Positions 1 through 5,226 of a DNA stretch of 9,357 bases are shown here, one piece after another (position 1 is the stretch's first letter; every line of letters begins with the position of its first letter). Source of the DNA: Myxococcales bacterium (lineage in GTDB: Bacteria; Myxococcota; Bradymonadia; REDH01). The notes under the pieces are model-generated. The model worked only from the letters and a program-made list of their open reading frames with translations. It had not been told where the DNA came from and did not search any database. A program made the position numbers and the translations under genes. Location of the stretch: assembly GCA_018970625.1 (NCBI GenBank), contig JAGWVZ010000104.1, positions 1-9,357 of the forward strand. The letters run 5' to 3'.

Positions 1-158
1 GATGCTTCTGTTTTCTTCTGCCTGACGACTCCTCCCTCCCGGGATTCGTCGCCATTCCTCTCTTCAGTTTTCAAAGAACCCGGCGCTGGTCACTCGCGTA
101 ACACAGACGCCACCACCCTGCTGTCAGCACCCTTCTCAGGGCCCTGCCGTCGGCGTGG
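1..158 (-). other. Probable rRNA operon leader (5' part only)
   Basis: Read leftwards on the minus strand, this is non-coding sequence between a promoter-like pair (195-166) and the window edge. It carries a boxA-like element at 79-66. In many bacteria the motif TTCTTTGAAAACT lies in the leader or spacer ahead of 16S or 23S rRNA, where Nus factors bind for antitermination. The conserved 16S 5' end is not visible, so the rRNA itself would begin just outside the window. A perfect 10-bp palindrome (CAGGGCCCTG, 137-146) lies in the transcribed part. That the downstream gene is rRNA is inferred from boxA plus the promoter. A tRNA or other stable RNA unit is the alternative. Confidence 0.5.
66..79 (-). 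promoter_or_regulatory. boxA-like antitermination element
   Basis: On the minus strand 79 to 66 reads GTTCTTTGAAAACT, followed by GAAGAG. This closely matches the boxA-type element seen in rRNA leaders and 16S-23S spacers of many bacteria, which binds the NusB/NusE complex. It lies about 80 nt downstream of the promoter-like hexamers, a reasonable distance for an rrn leader. The match is seen directly; the function is inferred. Confidence 0.6.
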
Positions 159-165
159 GAGCGGC

Positions 166-195
166 GGTATACGGCCATCCTACCCGAACGGTCAA
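166..195 (-). promoter_or_regulatory. Sigma70-like promoter, probably for an rRNA operon
   Basis: On the minus strand a -35 hexamer TTGACC (195-190) and a -10 hexamer TATACC (171-166) are separated by 18 bp. A modestly AT-rich stretch (AAAGTTA) precedes the -35, as in weak UP elements. The predicted start is near 158, transcribing leftwards through boxA. The -35 is a 5/6 match and the -10 a 4/6 match to consensus. Confidence 0.5.
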
Positions 196-333
196 TAACT
201 TTGTGCCTTCATCGTGCACTTTTCGACACCACCTGTCCGGGGAACGTCACGGCGATGACGCTTTTCATCCGATTTTCAACCACCTGAACCTTCTGCTCAG
301 CAGTCCGGCCACAGGTACCGCCCATCACTCTCC

Positions 334-356
334 GCGGCTCAGCACCCATGAGCCGC
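334..356. repeat. Perfect 8-bp inverted repeat, possible hairpin
   Basis: GCGGCTCA (334-341) and TGAGCCGC (349-356) are perfect complements around a 7-nt loop. The repeat lies 68 nt past the stop codon of the minus-strand TPR-like gene and ahead of the rrn-like promoter. It could end or stabilise that transcript. There is no T-tract on either side, so it is not a classical intrinsic terminator. The rest of 196-423 shows no convincing gene or RNA. Confidence 0.4.
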
Positions 357-423
357 ATGCCACCAGCCCTTCAACGATCTGGCTCAGTCAACGTGCGCCT
401 GCTGTGACGCACGCCCAGAACTG

Positions 424-1656
424 TCACGCGTTCGAGTCGTCGTTCGAAGAATCATCGGCAGCTGTTGCCGTTGCTGCGCCATTGGCTGCATCGGCCGGGC
501 GATCTTTCGCCTGACGCCACTGCACATCGCCCGCCAGCTGCTGCAACAGCTGCGCCTGAGCGCTGTTCGCTGGAATCTGCTTGCCCTGATACCGTGCCAC
601 GACCTGCTGCGCGATGTCATAGCGCGCCTGGGTGGTCACCGCACGCCGCGCAACCAGAATATCCATCAACTCGCCGGGCAGGTTCGCCGAGCGGAGCTTT
701 TGCAACAGCTCGGTAAGGGATTCCTCGACTTCATCCTTCGGCAGGTTGCCCTTCGCAAGACGGTCATCCGGATAGCGAAGCAGCGCCATGTAAAAGCCGG
801 TGCCAACCAGCATTGCGTTCACGTCATTCGTCGTGTCGACGGCGCGGAACAGGTGGGTCTCTGCCTGAGCAAACCGATCGAGGGCAAAGTTGATGTCCAC
901 GAGCTGAAGCTGTGTGCCCACAAACAGTTTCAGACCCATCTGACCGTTCGCCTGACCATCCGCTTCCATCGCCGCCTCTGCCCAGCGCGCAGCGCGCTCG
1001 GCAAAGGGAAGACCCTCGGCAGCACGCCCGAGCGCGCGCAGCACGCCTGCCAGACGGCCCGATGCGTCGACCACCTGAGGAACCCACCTGGCCTCACCCG
1101 CCTTCAGCATCGCCTCGCCCAGCTCTACCACCTCGCGCAGCGTTTTTTCGGCCTCGTTCATACGACGGGTCTCGATCTCCACGGACGCACGATTCTGCAA
1201 CACACCGAGCGTCAACGTACGCTGTGTGGTGATCTGATCTTCAGGCAGTGCCTGCAGGTGCGTGTAGGCGCTGTCCAGATTCCTGAGCGACTCGTCGAAC
1301 ATCCGCTCACGCGCAAACAGCACCGACAGATTGATCTGCGTCGTCGCGAGCTGCACACGAAATCGACCATTCTTCTCGTCCAGAGGGAGGGTATTGAACA
1401 CCTCGATCGCCTGCTGAAACGAACGCAGCGCCCCACGCGCATCATTCAGACGCTGCATGATGACACCCTCTTCAGAGAACGCAGCCCCGCGCGCCTCTAC
1501 GATCTCCATTTCATCCGACCCTGCCGCCTCTACTGCAGCGCGCGCCTTGCCGAGCTCTACCAACGCCGCAGCGTTCTGGTTCTGCTGCTGCAGCTCGCGC
1601 ACCGAACGCAGCGCCGCGCGAAACTGTTCCAGAGCCTGCGTGATCTGAGTATCCAT
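424..1656 (-). CDS. TPR-like helical repeat protein, function unknown
   Basis: A 410-residue protein, almost wholly alpha-helical. It has repeated amphipathic helix pairs of TPR type, for example around residues 60-95 (AFSEEGVIMQRLNDARGALR), 105-135, 145-185 and 195-235. No signal peptide or membrane segment is visible, so it is probably cytoplasmic. The final 25 residues are a low-complexity Ala/Asp/Ser/Asn tail and look disordered. TPR-like arrays usually mediate protein-protein contacts; the partner cannot be told from sequence. The ATG start is well supported by a GAGGAG ribosome-binding site 5 nt upstream (1662-1667, minus strand). The gene stands alone, divergent from the Fur-family gene and running towards the rrn-like promoter. 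A long open frame on the opposite strand (700-1998) is judged a GC-driven shadow. Confidence 0.8.
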   Translation of the reverse strand: MDTQITQALEQFRAALRSVRELQQQNQNAAALVELGKARAAVEAAGSDEMEIVEARGAAFSEEGVIMQRLNDARGALRSFQQAIEVFNTLPLDEKNGRFRVQLATTQINLSVLFARERMFDESLRNLDSAYTHLQALPEDQITTQRTLTLGVLQNRASVEIETRRMNEAEKTLREVVELGEAMLKAGEARWVPQVVDASGRLAGVLRALGRAAEGLPFAERAARWAEAAMEADGQANGQMGLKLFVGTQLQLVDINFALDRFAQAETHLFRAVDTTNDVNAMLVGTGFYMALLRYPDDRLAKGNLPKDEVEESLTELLQKLRSANLPGELMDILVARRAVTTQARYDIAQQVVARYQGKQIPANSAQAQLLQQLAGDVQWRQAKDRPADAANGAATATAADDSSNDDSNA

Positions 1657-2061
1657 GGGTTCTCCTCGACATCAGGGCCCGTATCAGGACCCGGGGTACA
1701 TGCGGAAAAAGCGCCGTCTGGCGAGATAAACAACGGGAGGGGGGCCATAGCCGCAATGGCGCGCGATTGCCAGAGTACATCGCCACCGGCAACACCAGAC
1801 CGCAGGTCCTGCATGGTCCGCACCGACGATACGAGAGGCCCGAAGCTGCCCCCGTCGCTCCGGAAGCTTCTCGACGGCACTCATTTCCAACGACATGCGT
1901 CACGGAACCCGGCGCTTGAAGGGCACCGGAAGCCATTCAGAACGGGTGCTTGCGCGGGTGTTTGTGTGGTGCCGGCACATCATCAGGTTGCGCGCTGACC
2001 CCGCGCGGTGGTATCAGCGCCACATCGATCGAAGCGCTGTAACGATATCCCCGGACCGCGT
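1657..2061. other. Divergent intergenic region, no gene recognised
   Basis: About 400 bp separate the TPR-like gene (minus) from the Fur-family gene (plus). I see no recognisable coding sequence; the short frames here lack ribosome-binding sites and domains. It holds a perfect 10-bp palindrome GTGCCGGCAC (1969-1978). It also holds a weak plus-strand promoter candidate (TTGCGC 1988-1993, TATCAG 2012-2017, 18-bp spacer) and the inverted repeat at 2015-2039. No clear promoter for the TPR-like gene could be picked out. Confidence 0.45.
2015..2039. promoter_or_regulatory. Inverted repeat, candidate operator of the Fur-family gene
   Basis: CAGCGC (2015-2020) and GCGCTG (2034-2039) form a perfect 6-bp inverted repeat with a 13-bp spacer. 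It overlaps the weak -10 candidate and ends 22 bp before the preferred GTG start. Position and symmetry would suit autoregulation. It does not resemble the AT-rich Fur or PerR box, so assignment as an operator is speculative. Confidence 0.2.
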
Positions 2062-2571
2062 GTGAGCCAGTCAACGACCGACATTTCCGCGATCATCACG
2101 CGATTCAACCAGCGATTGTCCGAAGCCGGCCTGAAATCTACCCGTCAGCGCGACGCCATCGTCGAGCGGTTCTTCCGCATCGACAAACACATCAGTGTCG
2201 AAGAGCTGCTCGAGGATGTGCGCAGACTCTCGCCGCGCATCGGCTACGCCACGGTGTACCGCACCCTGAAGTTGCTCGTGGAGTATCGGTTTGCCGAGCC
2301 GCGGCAGTTTGGCGACGGACAGACCCGTTTTGATCCGGTGACCGGCGATGACCACGCCCACGACCATGTCATTTGTATCGATTGTCGGCGCGTACTGGAG
2401 TTTTCAGACGAGATCATCAACGTCCGTGTGGGGCAGATCGTCGCGCAGATGGGCAGCTTCAAACTCACCCGGCAGCGGCTGGAGCTGTACGCTCGCTGCA
2501 CCGCCACCGAGTGCCCACATCGCAAGTCAGTCGCTGCGCAGGTCGTCGATCTGAGCGCTGACGACGACTGA
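2062..2571 (+). CDS. Fur/PerR-family metal-dependent transcriptional regulator
   Basis: A DNA-binding regulator of the ferric uptake family, 169 residues from the GTG at 2062. The N-terminal winged helix includes the family motifs GLKSTRQR (residues 23-30) and GYATVYRTLKLL (61-72). The C-terminal metal-binding and dimerisation half has HAHDHVICIDC (98-108). A second pair, C146-x4-C151, completes the structural Cys4 zinc site. Aligned to known structures, one regulatory metal site is intact: H43, D91, H100, H102 and E113. The second E. coli-type site is not: its Glu and His ligands align with Asn and Gln. Asp at the H-D-H-H position resembles PerR, while Glu113 sits where PerR has the Asp needed for peroxide sensing. 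Fur, PerR and Zur-like roles are therefore all possible. An upstream in-frame GTG (2008) would add 18 residues; neither start has a clear ribosome-binding site. Confidence 0.9.
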   Translation: MSQSTTDISAIITRFNQRLSEAGLKSTRQRDAIVERFFRIDKHISVEELLEDVRRLSPRIGYATVYRTLKLLVEYRFAEPRQFGDGQTRFDPVTGDDHAHDHVICIDCRRVLEFSDEIINVRVGQIVAQMGSFKLTRQRLELYARCTATECPHRKSVAAQVVDLSADDD

Positions 2572-2682
2572 AGCCGCACGGCCGCGACCAGCTGGTGCTG
2601 TATCAGGGCCACCCCGCTGATTCTTCTGCCGCCCTGCAAAACAGACCGGAAAGCCACCCGCGCCGGGCACCTGAAACATCTG

Positions 2683-4233
2683 TCAGGGCACTCCCCTCAC
2701 GCATCGAAAGCCGACGGTGGACCGAGCCTGCTCGGCCGGAATTTCAACGCTGCGGGTCAGGCGCATATCGAGTACGTGGTTGGCGTACGACCCACCCCGA
2801 ATGCCGACCGGGCTGCCGGGCGCCCCGCCAGAGCCGTCTTCAGCGGCCGCAACCGGCGTTCCATTGGCTTGTCGCTCGGCGAGCCAGACCCACTCCGCTG
2901 CATTGCCGAGCATGTTGTAAACGCCCTCCGGTGTTGCACCGTCGTCGAAAGCGGCAGCCGGAGCGGTGAATTCATGCCCATCGAGCCGGCCCGGAATGGG
3001 GAAAGCGCTCATGTCGTACTCACCCCAGTTCAGGATTCCGGGAGCCCAATGGCTACCCCAGGGAAACAGGCGATCGTCGCCGGCCCGGGCGATCCGTTCC
3101 CACTCGTCCACCGTGGGCAGCATCATGCCCTGCGAGGCGCAGAAGTCATGGGCCTGTTCGAACGTCACACAGACCGCCGGGTGGTCGGGCTGTCGCATGA
3201 CGTCCGGGACGGGGCGTCCAAATTCATACCGATAAATGGAATGGAATCGACACGCCTGCCAGTCCTGCGGCGAGCAGGCGCCCGCCTGAACGCACTGCTG
3301 ATACTGCTGGTTGCTGACCTCCTGCTGATGGACCTGCAGCGCGGGCATCGCGACGGGTCGAGCGGGGTATTCACCGAGCTGCTGCAAGTAACTGCGCCGA
3401 CACTCGACGTTTGGGTTCTCCGAGACCCGGTTGCACAGCACCAGGACGGTTTCCTTGTTGTCTTCGGTGAGTCCAGCCTGAAATTCGGGGGCCGCGACGA
3501 GTGTGACGAGCGGATTTTGCAGGGCGATATTCGTTTCAGGGGGAGCGCCCGTTTCAGGCTGCGGCCGTTCAGGTGGCGCTGTACCGCCGTACTCCGCGCT
3601 CACTTCGGAACCGCGCAGCCAGAGTGCAACGCTGAGCAGCGCGACAAACCCCAGCGCCGACATCATGACCACAGGGAGCACGCGTCCTGCCGGTATCTCG
3701 CGACGTCGCTGAGCAGGATCCGACACATTCGCGAGCATGGCGACCGGTACGGAACCCGTCTCGACCGTTGATTCCGCAATCGGCATGCGAGCGGCAGGCA
3801 GCAGCATGGTTGCACGCGAGACGGCAGCTCGGCCGTCCGCGGAGTCCCTGGTGGCCGATCGAGCGCCGACCGGTGAAGCAGAGATCGGGGGTGCCTGCGC
3901 CTCTGGCGACCGGGCCTTATCGGGCGCGATGCCGGCCTTGTCGTCGACTCCCAACGACGGAAGGGGCGCCGAGGCTGGCATCGAAGCAGGGGGCATTACA
4001 GCCGTGGATGCGAACGCAGCCTGTTTGCGATCCACGGGAGGAGCCGAGGCCGCCGCCGGCAACCCCGTCGCATCGGCGGTCGTTCGCATCAGAGAGGCGT
4101 CCCTCAACAGCGCCATGGCATCGTAGGCCCCCGATGCGGGCACATGCAACGCACCACAATCGGCGCATGTCGTCGCGTCGACGGGATTGCGTGCGCCGCA
4201 GCTGCGGCATTGCCAGTTGGAATCAGGGGCCAT
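2683..4233 (-). CDS. Zinc-ribbon, single-span membrane protein with FGE-sulfatase-fold domain
   Basis: A 516-residue protein from the ATG at 4233. An in-frame GTG at 4278 would add 15 residues, and neither start has a good ribosome-binding site. Residues 9-26 form a zinc ribbon (C9-x2-C12, C23-x2-C26). Residues 35-175 are a low-complexity Ala/Pro/Ser linker. After RRR, one membrane segment spans about 183-206, so the ribbon should be cytoplasmic and the rest outside. Residues 295-515 form an FGE-sulfatase (SUMF1-like) domain, with LPTVDEWER (372-380), FPWG (390-393), NMLGNAAEWVW (440-450), RGGS (479-482) and GFR (508-510). No cysteines lie between RGGS and GFR, where true formylglycine-generating enzymes carry their catalytic pair. 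Sulfatase activation is therefore unlikely, and a binding or structural role fits better. Eight cysteines outside the membrane could form disulfides. Converges with the Fur-family gene across 111 bp in which I see no strong terminator. Confidence 0.85.
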   Translation of the reverse strand: MAPDSNWQCRSCGARNPVDATTCADCGALHVPASGAYDAMALLRDASLMRTTADATGLPAAASAPPVDRKQAAFASTAVMPPASMPASAPLPSLGVDDKAGIAPDKARSPEAQAPPISASPVGARSATRDSADGRAAVSRATMLLPAARMPIAESTVETGSVPVAMLANVSDPAQRRREIPAGRVLPVVMMSALGFVALLSVALWLRGSEVSAEYGGTAPPERPQPETGAPPETNIALQNPLVTLVAAPEFQAGLTEDNKETVLVLCNRVSENPNVECRRSYLQQLGEYPARPVAMPALQVHQQEVSNQQYQQCVQAGACSPQDWQACRFHSIYRYEFGRPVPDVMRQPDHPAVCVTFEQAHDFCASQGMMLPTVDEWERIARAGDDRLFPWGSHWAPGILNWGEYDMSAFPIPGRLDGHEFTAPAAAFDDGATPEGVYNMLGNAAEWVWLAERQANGTPVAAAEDGSGGAPGSPVGIRGGSYANHVLDMRLTRSVEIPAEQARSTVGFRCVRGVP

Positions 4234-4332
4234 GTAGCTTTGCAGGGGAGGCAGGGCGACAGGAGAACGTTGTGGCACGTGGGGAGCAAATTTTCCAGCG
4301 CGTCAAGGTCTGCGGGTGTGCAGAAGCTTCGA

Positions 4333-4360
4333 TTGACAGAGCGGTGTTGAACCGTATGAT
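4333..4360 (+). promoter_or_regulatory. Near-consensus sigma70 promoter of the lipoprotein gene
   Basis: A perfect -35 hexamer TTGACA (4333-4338) and a -10 hexamer TATGAT (4355-4360, 5/6) are separated by 16 bp. The predicted start is near 4367, giving a leader of about 60 nt before the ATG at 4427. It is the best promoter match in the window and implies strong or constitutive expression. It may also drive dnaB by read-through. Confidence 0.7.
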
Positions 4361-4417
4361 CGCGCGCGGTTTTGGAACGGCCACCTGTGGCGCACGCGTG
4401 CGCCGAGTTCACCCTTC

Positions 4418-4422
4418 AGGAG
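4418..4422 (+). promoter_or_regulatory. Ribosome-binding site of the lipoprotein gene
   Basis: AGGAG lies 4 nt before the ATG at 4427, a strong Shine-Dalgarno match that fixes the start of the lipoprotein gene. Confidence 0.75.
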
Positions 4423-4426
4423 TATT

Positions 4427-5131
4427 ATGCGGACCCTTTCGCTCTCGTTGTTTTTGGGCCTGATGGCCGTGGCGTGTTCGCCAGCGTCTCCTCCGGCAGA
4501 GGGAACAGGCTCTACCGGGGCCACCGGCGCAGCGGCTGAAGCCACCGGCGCCACGGCAGCGGCTGAAGCCACCGGCGCAGCGGCTGAAGCCACCGGCGCG
4601 CCCGCTGCCGGAACAGCGGCCGCAGCACCCGGCGAGCCCGACACCATGGCAGGCGGGACGTTCTCGTCGCCGCGCTTCAACATTCGCTTTTCAACCGGCG
4701 ATCGTTGGACGGCGGTCGCTGCAGGTGACAGCGGCGGGCCGGCTGGTCTGGGCACGAGCGCCGACAGCGTAACCCTCGTGCACACGCAGGAGCCATCGCT
4801 GCGTCTGGTGATCGGTAACAGCGACTCGATTCAGCTGGTCGATGCGAGCTTTGCGAATCTCACCGAAGATATTGGCTTCGAGAACGTGCGCATCGTTCCC
4901 GATCGCAGCCAGCAACGTGCCTTCAACGGCATTCCGGGCTACCGCACGGAAGCCGACGCGCACCTGCGTGGCGATCCGGAACCCGTCTATCTGATCGCGC
5001 AGGCGCTCGACCTGCCAGGCAAGCCCACGATGATCACCATGTTCATTACGGCCAGCAAGTACTACGAATTCTCGGACGAAATGAAGGCGCTTCTGGACTC
5101 TGTGGAAGCCCTCAACCTTCGTCCTGAGTAA
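4427..5131 (+). CDS. Putative lipoprotein with Ala/Thr/Gly/Glu repeats
   Basis: A 234-residue secreted protein. Residues 1-16 form a short hydrophobic signal followed by a lipobox-like AVAC with Cys17, so it is probably lipid-anchored and exported. Ala at -3 is less usual than Leu. Residues 18-70 are a flexible low-complexity linker with three copies of AAAEATG (35-41, 44-50, 51-57), encoded by near-identical 21-bp repeats. Residues 75-232 form a compact mixed alpha/beta domain starting FSSPRFNIRF and ending in a helix (MKALLDSVEAL). The pattern recalls small PsbP/DcrB-like domains, but that is a weak guess and no function is assigned. It is preceded by a strong promoter and ribosome-binding site, and dnaB follows after 95 bp on the same strand. 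Confidence 0.8.
   Translation: MRTLSLSLFLGLMAVACSPASPPAEGTGSTGATGAAAEATGATAAAEATGAAAEATGAPAAGTAAAAPGEPDTMAGGTFSSPRFNIRFSTGDRWTAVAAGDSGGPAGLGTSADSVTLVHTQEPSLRLVIGNSDSIQLVDASFANLTEDIGFENVRIVPDRSQQRAFNGIPGYRTEADAHLRGDPEPVYLIAQALDLPGKPTMITMFITASKYYEFSDEMKALLDSVEALNLRPE
4529..4597 (+). repeat. Three in-frame 21-bp repeats inside the lipoprotein gene
   Basis: The same 21-bp unit, beginning GCAGCGGCTGAAG, occurs at 4529-4549, 4556-4576 and 4577-4597. The last two are tandem; the first is separated by 6 bp. All copies are identical and encode AAAEATG. Unit and spacer lengths are multiples of three, so copy-number change would lengthen or shorten the linker without a frameshift. Confidence 0.85.
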
Positions 5132-5226
5132 TTCCGAGACCAGCGACTAGCCTTCGGGACTCGTCCTGAACGCCATGTCCTCGGATTGCATCCATCTTTG
5201 ATCGCAGCCTGGAACGGATCGGACGA

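Noticed and set aside
155..514. Plus-strand 119-codon frame near the left edge
   Set aside because: It overlaps the rrn-like promoter and the end of the TPR-like gene, has no ribosome-binding site and looks like random translated sequence rich in His, Ser and Pro.
1511..1936. Minus-strand frames upstream of and overlapping the TPR-like gene start
   Set aside because: No domain, no ribosome-binding site, Arg/Cys-rich shadow composition, and they overlap a well-supported gene.
700..1998. Long plus-strand open frame (432 codons) opposite the TPR-like gene
   Set aside because: It starts with TTG without a ribosome-binding site and shows no recognisable domain. It mirrors the minus-strand gene, which has a strong ribosome-binding site and a coherent helical repeat pattern. 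Long antisense frames are common at this GC content.
2604..2636. CAGGGC...GCCCTG as a terminator between the convergent Fur-family and FGE-fold genes
   Set aside because: Only a 6-bp stem with a 21-nt loop and no T-tract on either strand.
2776..3771. Plus-strand open frame (331 codons) opposite the FGE-fold gene
   Set aside because: The minus strand carries clear FGE-sulfatase motifs throughout, while the plus frame has odd composition and no domain.
4529..4597. The repeat cluster as a CRISPR array
   Set aside because: Units are adjacent or 6 bp apart, in frame and coding, with no unique spacers.
4303..4785. Minus-strand 160-codon frame with Ala/Val/Pro repeats
   Set aside because: The repeats are just the reverse reading of the 21-bp repeats in the lipoprotein gene. 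The plus strand has the promoter, the ribosome-binding site and a lipoprotein signal.
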